Positions 11,471-22,125 of a stretch of 64,000 nucleotides of DNA are shown here, in pieces; within the stretch, counting starts at the first letter, position 1, and each line of letters starts with the position of its first letter. The position numbers and the translations under genes were made by a program. The notes beneath the pieces are model-generated. The model ran no database searches and was not told the origin of the DNA. It saw only the letters and a list, made by a program, of their open reading frames with translations. The stretch spans positions 6,200,001 to 6,264,000 of the forward strand of contig OX387606.1 of NCBI GenBank assembly GCA_947568835.1. Direction: 5' to 3'. This DNA comes from Protonemura montana (taxonomy: Eukaryota; Arthropoda; Insecta; Plecoptera; Nemouridae).

Positions 11471-14400
11471 GTGAGTGAAACATGTTTTGTAAACTAACTT
11501 AAATTGCAAGTCTTTGCACATTTTAGTGTTGTTAGTAAAAAAAAAAAAAAAAAAAAAAACATTATTTCTCACAATACGGCACAACTACGATTCTGTGTAA
11601 TAGTTGCAACGAACGGTTATTGAATATCGTTCAGTAACGTAAAGCAATGCAAAATAAGTAGTAACTAGTAGCTTGTAAGTTGTATTGTTGAGATATAGGT
11701 CAAGTCAAGGGGCTCAGTTTGAATGGTATGCTGGCAAACAACTTTTTGGTAACGAGGGTTCATGGTTAGATGCATCAGGTAGCGCTTGCATTTATCGCAG
11801 TTCTTAGTTTTTCATAAAATGTTTATGACAATGTTTTTAGAATGAGATAAATCACTTGGTTCTGCATTTAAGAAAATACATTTTTAACTTAGTGAGGCTG
11901 AAGACTAGTTGAAGCTTTATAAATTATAGTACATGCAAAATACAGATAATTTTCATTAAACTTTCTTTTCACATGGAGTGATGGTGGGAAAAACTTGCTG
12001 AAGTAACTTAGAACTACAATAGGTTGGGAATAATTGCCATTAACCCTCCCTTTAGCTCTGGCTCTGGTTAATCCTGGTAAATCTGGTAAATAACTATGAG
12101 CTGGGATAGGTTCGAGATACCAGGAGCCCACAGCCCCCAATTTTCCATCTGCATTCCAACTTATTTCTTTACTATTTCTAGGAGTGTCTAAACCTTAGTA
12201 ACTTTTGTAGGCCGATGAGCTTGCAGTTGAGTGTGCTGAATGTGCTATTTTGTGCACTCCTTTTCCTGCACGGTGTTGTGACACTGCCTTTGTTTCAGAA
12301 GTCGATGGACGCGTGTAGTCTGAATAAAAATATTAGGGTCGGCTATCTTCTCTTGATGGAAAAAAGTAAGTATCCATTTTCCTCGATCAAACTCGAATTT
12401 CAGAGCAGTTGCTAGCTGGATTTTTGTAGTAGTTAAGGTTTCAAAATAGAGGAACAATGCTTTTTGTTTCTAAGGTTGAATATTCGTGTTTTATAAATGC
12501 TTGAATTCACAATTTTTCAGGAGCTTTTGGTACAACCTGGACAAAACATTATTGCACCTATTACCGAGAAACAAAGAGATTCGAAATGATTCCATACAAC
12601 CAAATGACTGGAAAATTTGTAAGTACTATTTTTAATTTTGATACCAATTGGCAATTGTGTTTGCTTTATCTCTAGTCTCCTTCTATTTTCAGTACCAGAA
12701 ATCTAGCCCTAGAATGGTGAAAAAATGTTAAAAAAAAGAATCCACTGCTACTAATCTTGCTACTAAACTATGTGACAGTTATTTTATAGCATGTTTACTA
12801 ATTACATCGCCGTACTTTGTGTGCAGAATTCAACAGAAATCATGGTGCTGTCATCATGCGTACGGAGAATGTCGGATTCGATAGAGAAACGGTTCTGCTT
12901 TGACGTAACTTCAAACGACAGGTGAGATTGTTCTACAATTGTCAGCGTCTGAAAATTACATTGTTTAAGTTGAGTTTTATTTGCTAAAGACCTTGCTAAC
13001 GATCCATCTGGTTCCTACAGACCGGGTCTGGTGTTTACATTACAAGCACTTTCTGAGGAGGACCGAAAACTCTGGATGGACGTCATGGACGGCAAGGAGC
13101 CGGTGAGTAAACGTTGGCGACTATGCCTGCTCGATTCTAGCTAGACATTGGACTGGCTCACTCTTTGGAGAAACCAAAGAACCAGTACAGTACAATATCT
13201 TCTCCTCTAGCTCTTCTTTTGTATTGTTTTCGATAATCATAATATGAAATGGGAATTAAATTGAGCCTTTTGTATAATGTTGGGAGCAGGCTGCATGCCT
13301 AAAGTAGAAATAAAGACAGTACACAATCTGAACTCGGTAACTTAGCACTAGCACCATAACTTAGCCGTACCATAACTTAAAGCATAATTCTGTAGCTAGT
13401 ATTTTGCTTCCTAATTTTTTTCACGCACAATTAGGATAGTATTTAAAAGGGTGGTTGTGGGTTGGCCTCTTGACCCGATATTTTCCTTGCCATTCTGCTC
13501 GTTTAATGCAGCTTTGCGATGACTGGTTGTTTTATTTTCCAGACATACGCGCCGCCTGTGCCAATCAAGACAATCAAGCCGACGGAAGAACGGCCGTTGG
13601 ACGAAGTAGGGTTCACATTCGTCACCCGGTGCATAGAAGTAATCGAGAGTAGAGGTAACAGCTTTGTTCAAATAGTAACCAAAAGTATACTTCTATATTA
13701 TAAAGTTTAATCAACTGTTTTTATCTATAAATATTGTTTTACATAATTCAAAAGAAGCTAGAAATGCTAAAAAAAAAGACAAAATATGTGTCAGTTTGTC
13801 AGGTCTATAGTTAGTTGCAGTCTGAGCGCTGATGTTTAACTGTCTTTGCAAAATTTGCCAACAAATATCTACTACCGACAGCAACAACAACAATGATGGA
13901 GCCTTGCTTGTTCAACATCAATCAACATCAGAGCTGTGACCCTGACTAACTATAAATCCAATGATTTACCCCATAAATTAACATCACCAAGAACCTGTCA
14001 ATACTCATAGCATCTTATCCACTATGCAGGACTGGAAGAGCAAGGGCTGTACCGCGTTGTGGGCGTCAGCTCCAAGGTTACCAAGCTGCTACAGATGGGG
14101 CTCGACCGGAGGAAGACGCAGGATAAGCTGCTCTGGCTCGACGACAACTCCGAGTGGGAGAGCAAGACCATAACAAGCGCGCTCAAGACGTACCTGCGGA
14201 ATTTGCCCGAGCCGCTCATGACTTTTCGATATCATAATGCATTCCTAGCGGCGGCAAGTAAGTGGTCCAACGTGCTAAAAGCCACGCTTCATTTAATTTC
14301 TGCGGTTGATGGGTTTGTTAATAAGTGCTGGCTATGCTTTTAGAATTCTTTATGCTATATATATATATATATGCTATTCTTTCTTCAGACTATGGGACTT

Positions 14401-17400
14401 GTGACTTGTGGCAGACACAACTGTACCACCCATCAATCATATCTGGTCTTTTCCCAGCTCATCTAATTTTATATATTAACACCAAGCTCCATGTAACTTC
14501 AATTTTCAAAATTCATGCATCTTGATACTTTCAATGACCTTCATAAGAAACAATTTGCTGGATGGCCATCCTCACTGTGTGGTCGTTTCGACATTTACCG
14601 AATTCAGATATGAGACAGATATTTCCGTCGGTATAAAGGTGCGGAGACATGAGTTCGCTAATTGACGTCTTTTTCCCCGCAGAACAAGAAACGCGGCAGC
14701 TGAGGCTCAACGACGTGCACACTCTAATCCACCGACTTCCGCAGGCCAACCGTAACATGCTGGAACTGCTGACAAACCACCTGCGACAGTGAGTCAAACA
14801 TGGCATGTCCAGATGCTTGCTATTTTCCTGCTTGCTATTTTTGAAAGCAAGTTATTTGCAATGAAAAGTTTTCAATGCAACCCACAATGTACAATAAGTC
14901 ATAGTATTAATATGTTTAGCTTAGATTAATTCCTGGTGTAAGTAAACGGAAGGTTTAGCGACATTTACGTACTTATCTATGTTTTACCTTTTTTTTTGAC
15001 ACTACACATCACTTTCAATAGAAGAATTTAATTTAAATCTTAATCTAAGATGTACATGCCATTTTTTTGTATACCTAATAGTCTGAAATGTTGGTCACTT
15101 CCTTCTGAATTAAGAATAGTCCTTTACACCTCAATAGTTATGTGACATGGCCATTGCAGATAACTTGGCACCTATTAAGAGTTTCTGCCTCGTTTCTAAG
15201 AAGTGTGTTTGGCTTTTACAGGGTTGCCAATAAGTGCGACCGAAATCTGATGACGGTAAGCAACCTTGGTGTCTGCTTTGGACCTACACTGCTTCGGCCT
15301 GAGGAGGAAACTGTTGCCGCCATCATGGAGATAAAATTCTGCAACGTCATAGTTGAGATTCTCATTGAAAACTTTGAAAAGGTAAGTAGTTGTTTTTAAA
15401 AAGCTGGTTGTGCTAGGGATTAAGCAGCCAGATGATAAGTAGAAAGATAATTAAAGGTTCTAAAGAAGAAAATGGAGGGTTCTTCAACTGCACTGGAGAA
15501 ACCAAAATGATTTTGATATCAAGAGCAAAAAAAAATCCCTCGATTTGATTTTTCAGCGTCATGTGCTTTTGAAACAGTGGTGTAATGATTAAGAAGGAAA
15601 CTATCTGTCTGGAAAGAGGCTTTGGTTGCTCCTTATGTTTAGAAAGGGACAAGATGAGAGGGCAGAAAGTTACACCTGCCATTCTGTCGTTTCAGATCTT
15701 CAAAAGTGCACCCGAGGTGGACTCGCTGGCGCAGCACATCTCGCCACACCACTCACCGTTGCCACATGCGCCGCTGCGGTACAGCCCACACGCACCGCCA
15801 CCCGCCACACAGGGTCCCCCACCAGTCACTCACGTAAGTCACTTTTTCAATTCAACATGCTCTAGAGCTAAAGGTTAAAACCGCCCTCGGCTTGTCTTCA
15901 AACCCCTGAATTGAAATTGGAAGATGCAGCCATAAATGTAATCATTTGTGTAAACCATTTAAATGCGTCTGGTGTTACCTAAAATACAGGAATCAAGCAA
16001 GCTGCGGAAATTAGAGATCCAAACAACACCAAACTGGTTAAACAAAATGTCGCTAGGTTACAAAATTGTCAAATTCTTATCAAAGCTATAACATGTACCC
16101 ATTTGTCGTTGGTGTAGGCGATAATTCGAACATACTATGATGGGCCGGTGTCGGTGAGCCTCGGTGCTAGTCTGCACAATGTTGGTGACCGGTACCAAAA
16201 GGTTCACATGGACAGAGACCGGGACAGACTGGGACCGGCCGGCGCTTACTCCGACTCAAACCTGCTGGCTATGAACAATGCATCTAGCAACCTACAAACC
16301 TACAAGAACAAGCCAGCGTTTCATTATCCTAACTCAGGTACTGTTCGGTGCAGCAATCGTTGATGTTGGTTAATACTTCAATAGGTATATTGTTTGACAA
16401 ATAGGGCACTTGTCCATAAAACCATACTTTCTTCTAAGAATGATATATGTGTCCTTCTGTCCAGTGAATCACGAGCGGATAGATTCAGCAACGACAAACA
16501 ACACAAGCAGCTCAAACGAGTCCATCTCATCTGACGTTAACAACTATGTGCCTACTGCTACCTCGCCGCAGAAAAGCAAGCGAGGTAACTTATAATCATG
16601 CGTTTTGGGCTCATGACGTTTGTATTTAACCTCGGCTTAGTTTTTCTTTTAGAGGAAACGGAAATACAGTGGTTAACGACCATTGTATTTGATATTGTCT
16701 AGCTGCTTAGCTTAAGAATGAAATCTTCCACCCATCAAATTTGCAGCATACTGACTACAGGCCTACTAGAACTACTTTACTGACTACAGGCCTAATTGAT
16801 AAAACCAGATTAGAGATTCTGGATGGAAAATGATGGTTCATGCTAGCAGTTCATGCTAGTTTATGCTGGATGTGACATCCTTTCGAAGGCATAACTTTGA
16901 CAAAATTTCTTTTCCGCTCAGGCACTAAGCTTGGCGTACATTATGCCACGAGCTATCGAACGGACTCTCTGTAAGTACACAGTTTCTTTAATTTTGTGTT
17001 TGCGAGTGTGTGTGTTTGAATGAGGTGGGATCCACCCGACGTGGCTGTGTTTTGCCGTTCGTGAACCGGCTTGGAATGCCAGCGTTCCTGCATGGGCAGT
17101 TTGCTGCCTTTGGTTTCAAGAAATAACATGGCATACGGGTGGTATCTTATGAGAGCGTAATTTATCTGCCGGTAAAAGTAGTAGCTGCAGCTTCGATGGC
17201 TAATGGCAACCAATAACTTGAAGATACAAGATTTTTTTTTTTTGGTTTAGAACCCCAGTTTATTTTCAACCTAATAACAAATTTTTCTCTTATTATGATC
17301 AACTCTAAAAATCACATTCTTCCAACAAAGATTAATTTTTGTATATATTTTAATTGACACTATAAAAATACATTTAACACATTTTGTTTCATACATGAAC

Positions 17401-19590
17401 TCTTTGACATTTTTGCATTCTAATGACAGTTGAAACTATTAGCTTTCAAATTTACCTTACCTATTAAACAAAGCTAACTGTAGGTAATGTTGTGGTGCTT
17501 AACTTATCATCTCGGCAGTATGATATCCTTCATTAATGTCCCACCATTACACCGTCATTTTTCCGCTAACATGGTTGCTAACAAAATGAAGCACCAAATA
17601 TTATTTTAGTTTTAATATGGTCTTATCTGCAGGTGGTTAGTTTCAAGAATAATTTCCCACCAAAACCACTAATGCCCAGTGTAACAATTTTCCTAACAAA
17701 ATAAAGTGGGAGTTGAATCAATTGTCATGGCAACAACCAATCACAAGCAGTGAAAGTCAGCTGTTTCTGAGAGTTAAGAGCTTAACTTGGAGTTGAAAAA
17801 TATTGTAATACCAGGCCTAAGCAGGACAATGTACAGTCAACAAATTTCCCCAAAATAAAATTGTTAATAGTTTTATAACCCCCTTTCCCTAATTGATATC
17901 GTGTTGGCATCTTTAGCATCGTGTTGGTACTGGGCTTGCGGTGATGCATGTAGGTTACTAAGGTGGCGGCCTTGTGTTTTGTCAGGATGACACGATCGAC
18001 TAGCTCCGTCCCCAGCTGCAGGTCCAGTCCAGCCAATCCCGGCATCAGGTGATCTAACAGACTCTAACCCACTTCTCCAGACTACTAACATGCACGTTCA
18101 TCTCAGTCTTGTTGCCTGCAGAGTGTTAGCGTATTGCAAACTTACCGCAAGGATGTCCTGTGCATTGGGTCTTACTACAAGAGCTGATACTTCCTGCGCT
18201 GATATTATGAGTTTACAATTTCTTTGGTTTAAAAAAAGCATTGGCTTCAGGAATTTAATCTACTTGAATTGAAAACAAGATGTTAAGATTGCATTACTAG
18301 TTTCAATGTTCTATGCAGATAGTAAGAGTTTTGAAGTTCAAATTACATTATTAAATTGATAGTGGTAACTAACAGTCATTGAAATGAATGAAAAACCTAC
18401 TTTGTATGGGGAATAAACTTGAAAACCTGGGTAGTGTCTGGTCTTCAGTGGGACACCAAAGCAGGACAATTCACCTTGCACAGTTGGGACCAAAGTGACC
18501 AAGACATTGTGGATGCAGTGTTGTTTGAGATAGGTAGGGGTGACGGTTGGAGCTGTTGAATGATTACAATGGCTTCGTTCCATAATTTTACGCGATTTCA
18601 GGGGAACAAGAACTACTTGGGCTTTTGAGAAGAGAGCAAAATGCATGTCCATTATCATCAAGTTGTGAGAAAAGTTGTGGGATAAGAGTATATGTTATTG
18701 AAAATGGGTCTTGGTCTGAGGTTAAGTGGACATATTGAGTACAAGAAATTAGTTAGGCTAGTATTAGTCAAATCAAACAACACTGGAAGTAAAATTGGTC
18801 CTTGTTTTCAGCATGCCTAAAATATTTTTCCCACAGCTAGTTTCTGATGTTCTGTTCCGAAATCAAATTGTAAATGATAATATTTGAGATTAAAACAATT
18901 GGTTGTTGGTTGGTAGGTAGGCACTATAGTTATTTTGTAGTTGTTAAACTGTGCACATCACCAACTCAACATTAACATTGCATTCATTCTAATGCTTTGT
19001 TTACTCCCTAGGAGAGTACGAACTTTGTACACATGCTTGAGCGAAAACGATGGAGAGTTATCCTTCGAACCAAACCAAATCATCACAAATGGTAAGACAT
19101 ATTACTGTATATATTGACACTGGAATAATTTGCTATTAGTCCATTTATCTCGAGTGACTTGATGGAAGAAACATAATTGAATAACTTTCTCAAGACGGTA
19201 GATTTCCAATTCCAAAATAGCATTGTTGATTTCGATGCTCAAGACCAAATTGAGCTTTGCAGTGAAGTAAAAGTAGCACAATGTAATTACGTTCTTTATT
19301 TGTTTTATAATCTCAATGGAAATTTAATAGAACCTCAATTTTGAATAGAATCTTTATAGAATATAAGTTTTCCACAAAGAAACTATTCAATCATCCTTAT
19401 GTTTGAATTTAATTGTGCACATTTTTAATTAATTTAGCATGTAATGATTTGATACTTACATGAACCTTGCTGTACTTAACCCAAATATTTTTCTTCAGTG
19501 AAGAGATCTCTAGAACCGGGTTGGCTCGAAGGAACACTTAACGGCAAGACAGGACTGGTGCCAGAAAACTACGTCGAGTTCCTCCCTTGA
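5189..19590 (+). CDS. ARHGAP26: GRAF-family Rho GTPase-activating protein (ARHGAP26/10/42-like), 5' partial
   Basis: Twenty exons in consistent phase: 5189-5346, 7196-7267, 7617-7718, 10345-10455, 10944-11048, 11396-11470, 12299-12365, 12521-12618, 12827-12921, 13021-13102, 13543-13654, 14030-14257, 14683-14788, 15222-15381, 15696-15833, 16118-16337, 16465-16584, 16922-16970, 19012-19091 and 19499-19590 (stop TGA 19588). They give 755 residues; vertebrate GRAF1 is about 760-814, so only roughly 48 N-terminal residues are missing. Domain order BAR, PH, RhoGAP, Ser/Pro-rich linker, SH3 is diagnostic for GRAF, and the end ([14 protein letters not shown], then PENYVEFLP) is nearly the vertebrate sequence. 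Family role: curves or senses membranes through BAR-PH and switches off RhoA/Cdc42 in clathrin-independent endocytosis and adhesion turnover. It is probably the single invertebrate co-orthologue of ARHGAP26, ARHGAP10 and ARHGAP42. Convergent with NR2C2AP downstream. Confidence 0.95.
7774..8157 (+). mobile_element. 5S-headed SINE, old diverged copy in GRAF intron 3
   Basis: The sequence aligns with the younger SINEs at 28824, 32503 and 57724 from the 5S-like block (gggtcaggtattggatgg) through the central box (tggaagggacgttaggcc) to the tail (ccattagaccagt ... ctgtcaaaa). It has many substitutions and a small insertion (gtcccttagtcaaacc), and lacks the first ~65 bases. A 93-codon open frame inside it is a chance product of SINE sequence. 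Confidence 0.85.
8540..8830. other. GC-rich island in GRAF intron 3
   Basis: About 290 bases rich in CpG (ccgcgcaaaccggcgcg, ggccgggcccttccgcc) stand out against AT-rich intron. An open frame (8622-8993) crosses it but resembles no protein I know. It could be a CpG-rich internal promoter or alternative first exon for a shorter GRAF transcript, or only a compositional oddity. Confidence 0.35.
12299..13102 (+). CDS. ARHGAP26: GRAF PH-domain exons
   Basis: Exons 12299-12365, 12521-12618, 12827-12921 and 13021-13102 encode the pleckstrin-homology domain. The strand pattern is visible: [32 protein letters not shown], a Ser/Cys-rich strand ending in EKRFCFDV, then the C-terminal helix [18 protein letters not shown] with the conserved Trp. 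This domain normally binds phosphoinositides (PI(4,5)P2 in vertebrate GRAF1) and works with BAR as one membrane-binding module. Confidence 0.94.
13543..15381 (+). CDS. ARHGAP26: GRAF RhoGAP catalytic exons
   Basis: Exons 13543-13654, 14030-14257, 14683-14788 and 15222-15381 encode the GAP domain. The arginine finger is the Arg of GLYRVVG (codon 14053-14055), which completes the Rho active site during GTP hydrolysis. Downstream signatures are present: [28 protein letters not shown] and [19 protein letters not shown]. No key residue is missing, so the domain should be an active GAP. Intron phases 1, 1, 2 and 0 join correctly. Confidence 0.96.
15696..16970 (+). CDS. ARHGAP26: GRAF linker exons (Pro/Ser-rich, low conservation)
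   Basis: Exons 15696-15833, 16118-16337, 16465-16584 and 16922-16970 link GAP to SH3. The segment starts with a His/Pro-rich run ([19 protein letters not shown]), passes through a short ordered-looking stretch ([16 protein letters not shown]), then Asn/Ser-rich sequence ([18 protein letters not shown]). It matches vertebrate GRAF in position and composition rather than sequence. Open frame, good splice signals and matching phases (0, 1, 1, 2) support it; the exact isoform is uncertain. Confidence 0.85.
16971..19011 (+). other. Last long GRAF intron (2.0 kb)
   Basis: The largest intron in the second half of the gene. Reading frames in it are short and unlike known proteins. It holds two places where a TGGCAAC half-site is followed closely by CCAAT (17203-17214 and 17721-17741), listed separately. 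I see no transposon signature. Confidence 0.6.
17721..17741 (+). promoter_or_regulatory. RFX X-box-like site beside a CCAAT box
   Basis: ATTGTCATGGCAAC (17721-17734) is close to the palindromic RFX X-box GTTGCCATGGCAAC, and CCAAT follows at 17737-17741. X-box plus NF-Y site is a familiar promoter arrangement. It lies within a GRAF intron with no neighbouring start exon recognised. A weaker version (ATGGCAACCAAT) lies at 17203-17214. Function is inferred only from the motif. Confidence 0.35.
19012..19590 (+). CDS. ARHGAP26: GRAF C-terminal SH3 exons
   Basis: Exons 19012-19091 and 19499-19590 encode [19 protein letters not shown], a variable loop, then [14 protein letters not shown] and PENYVEFL before TGA. 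The ligand-face residues (Tyr of LYTC, the acidic DGE loop, Trp of GWLEG, and PENY) are all present. In vertebrate GRAF1 this domain binds proline-rich partners such as dynamin and FAK. Confidence 0.96.
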
Positions 19591-21374
19591 CACCCTGAAC
19601 TAACTAAATACTAATTGTTACTTTTTTTATACCAATCAGGAATTATTGAGTTTGTTACAAAAACTAGCTGAAATAATATGGTAGGTGCCAATACCAAACT
19701 TAACATCTATAATAACACACTACATCCCAGTGCCGAGGAGAAAAGCCATTGCAACGTATTACTATTTGTTTATAAATACTTTTTATAACTCTCCACAAAG
19801 AGCTTTTAGCGGTGAAACCGTCTCATGTTATTGTATTGCAAATTGATATAGTTAATATGAAGCGAAAGATGGACATGTGATCACTTTGAGATATTTGATA
19901 GCTTATGAGGGAGGGGGACCATAGGTAAATGAACACCAATCATTGTAATTTTTTTGAACCAGTAGGTACTCTATTTTAGAAATTGACACTGACGAGAATT
20001 TTCAACCAATACCAAAGAACACTTATTGTTTTGAGTAGGTACATTAAATAACCTTTATATAATTAGATCTGTCCATTACAAACACAAAAGTAAATTGTGT
20101 AAACAAATTATAGAAATATATTACGCCCCTTGGCAAATGCTAAATGCCGATAATCCCGATGACAGTTGAATCACGTTTTCAGTAAACAGCCATTTAAAGA
20201 GCCCAAGAGTGAAAAATATTAACAAGTCTAATCTCATGCAAATCAAAAGTGGAGCGTAAAAATATTTTTCTAAATAGGTAAAATTAATATTGAGGCCTAT
20301 TTTTTGATGTGAAAGTACCAGATTTGTGTGGCAAATTTTGATTGGTTAGGTGCAATTGTCGCCACATTGAATCAAATGTAACAAAAACACAATTTAGCTT
20401 TTAATATCAGGTACATCTCAAAATTCAAAAGTGCTTTGTTAAATTCAGCTGGAAATGCAAGCTTTCACACCGTCTTGAACTTCTAGCAGCTGAAGGCTTT
20501 GTTTAAATCAAATTACTACCATTTGGCGGGAGAAAAGACTGCGAGACTGACATTTGCCCAGCTTGGCCGTTACAATGCAGTGTCAGCTGATTTGCATTAC
20601 CTTGTCATAGAACCAGACTTCATTTATTAATGCAATTTTACCCAAATGTTGAAATCCACGAGTATTTCAAGTTGCCGTTGTCATTTGAATGTCACTAGAC
20701 CTCGACTAGATATATAGACACGATGCAAAGGTTGCAATGGGCGGTGGTGAACATAGCAACACCCATTTTATAATGCTGACCAATTACAGTAAATAGCCAT
20801 CATGGGTTGGCTCTTGGTATGGTTTGTTTGTGCATTGAATGCATCATTTAATGAAATATGTTTTACGCTACAAAATAACTAAACATTGCAACTGGAGCGG
20901 ACTGTTTACAAAATAGAATGATAAGCCTAGCAGAAAGTATGTTTTTTCTGTTAAAACTTTATTTTACTTTATTTTACCAGTAAACATTTATTATTTTAAT
21001 AGCTGTGAAATGTTTTATTGTTTTATCATTGTTACTATTGTTAAATATTTTATGTAATTTAGTAATTGAAAGCAATGAACATTCAACCAACTGATGAAAT
21101 CTAGAATTATTATAGGTACCTATATCAATCTTATTTATGAAAATGAAATTGTACATATTTCGCTAAATATTTTATGTTTTTCCAGTATTAAGTTGTTTTT
21201 GTTGTCCTAATGAACAAGGTGACTGATGTATATTGTCATTATCAATTAAAAATTATAAGATATTGGTATTATACTTATTTTGTAGAGTTAACAAATTTTG
21301 TTTAGTAATTTCATAAATCCAAAAAGGCATCCGAAGGTATTCAAACTAGAACAGACCTTTTGGCATGCTAGATG
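19591..21374. other. Convergent intergenic region and 3' UTRs
   Basis: 1.8 kb between the GRAF stop and the NR2C2AP stop, which face each other. AT-rich, no long open frame and no recognisable repeat. Three minus-strand AATAAA hexamers (TTTATT at 20958, 20968 and 20987) could serve NR2C2AP. For GRAF I see no clear AATAAA nearby, only an ATTAAA at 20043. Confidence 0.55.
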
Positions 21375-21791
21375 TTATAACCCTACAACATCTAATTTGT
21401 AGATGACAATCCTTCCAAAAGAATCGGTACTGTTATTAAAAACAAATTTTATTAGCCTGGTACAAACACATTCTGACAATTTAAATGTTTGTAAATAATT
21501 TTTATCGTCTGGATAAAAAGATTCTATCTTCTCCATACCATTCTCGGGTAATTCAGCTTCAAGATGACATTCGCTTCCCGCAAATCCGCCTTGAAACTGA
21601 ATTTCGAATCCAGCAATTTTTTCTTGACTGTCAAATTGCAATTCAATGTACTGTGGGGAACCTTGGTCAGAGGTCCAACAGGTATCTTCTTTATCATCGA
21701 AGAGACAATCTTTACCAAAAAGTTTCCTATCTTGATTAGTAATGGAACTAACCCTGCATCGGAAGTTATTTTTCTTTAATAAAGAAGCCAT
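21375..21791 (-). CDS. NR2C2AP: Nuclear receptor 2C2-associated protein (discoidin/F5-8C fold)
   Basis: A single 138-codon exon, the family's usual length (human 139). Start chosen at the ATG whose complement is 21789-21791, giving MASLLKKNNFRCRVSSITNQ; the frame stays open 42 more codons upstream, but that extension has no counterpart in the family. Matching segments: RVSSITNQ, FGKDCLFDDKEDTCWTSDQG, IQFQGGFAG, IESFYPDDKNYLQTF and FGRIVIYKLDVVG. The fold is a small coagulation-factor-5/8 type C (discoidin-like) sandwich. In mammals the protein (TRA16) binds orphan receptor TR4 and represses it. It has no introns although its neighbours have many. It points away from NBR1 across 334 bp. Confidence 0.95.
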   Translation of the reverse strand: MASLLKKNNFRCRVSSITNQDRKLFGKDCLFDDKEDTCWTSDQGSPQYIELQFDSQEKIAGFEIQFQGGFAGSECHLEAELPENGMEKIESFYPDDKNYLQTFKLSECVCTRLIKFVFNNSTDSFGRIVIYKLDVVGL

Positions 21792-22125
21792 CTCCGACAA
21801 AAAGTACAGAGCTATCAACACGCTTTTGTCCAGCCAGCAGCCGACTGCAGCCGACCCTCCGAGGGCGTGTAATGTGTCAACTAAAACGAATGAAGTGCAG
21901 CCAACCAACGTATGCAAATCTCCCTATATCCCCAGTATAATCGCTGCGCAAGGAGAAGCCATGCGCATTTCGAAAGATGTAGGGAGTTTTTTACAATGTT
22001 TAGTCTCTCCTTCCAGCATGAGCGTTGTCAGATATTGGTTCTGTCAGTGATTCTACGTCGTAGATTTTTATCCAAATTGTTTCGTAGTAAAAAAAAGTAG
22101 CTGAATTCGATCACAGTCGAGCTTA
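21792..22125. promoter_or_regulatory. Probable bidirectional promoter, NR2C2AP / NBR1
   Basis: The two start codons are 334 bp apart and point away from each other, so both 5' UTRs and core promoters must fit here unless upstream exons exist. An octamer ATGCAAAT lies at 21912-21919. I see no convincing TATA box on either strand. An in-frame TGA at 22102 precedes the NBR1 ATG, fixing that start. A bidirectional promoter is inferred from layout. Confidence 0.55.

Noticed and set aside
21792-21917. 42-codon N-terminal extension of NR2C2AP
   Set aside because: The family starts at the chosen Met and has no such segment; the extension is hydrophobic and lies in the presumed promoter.
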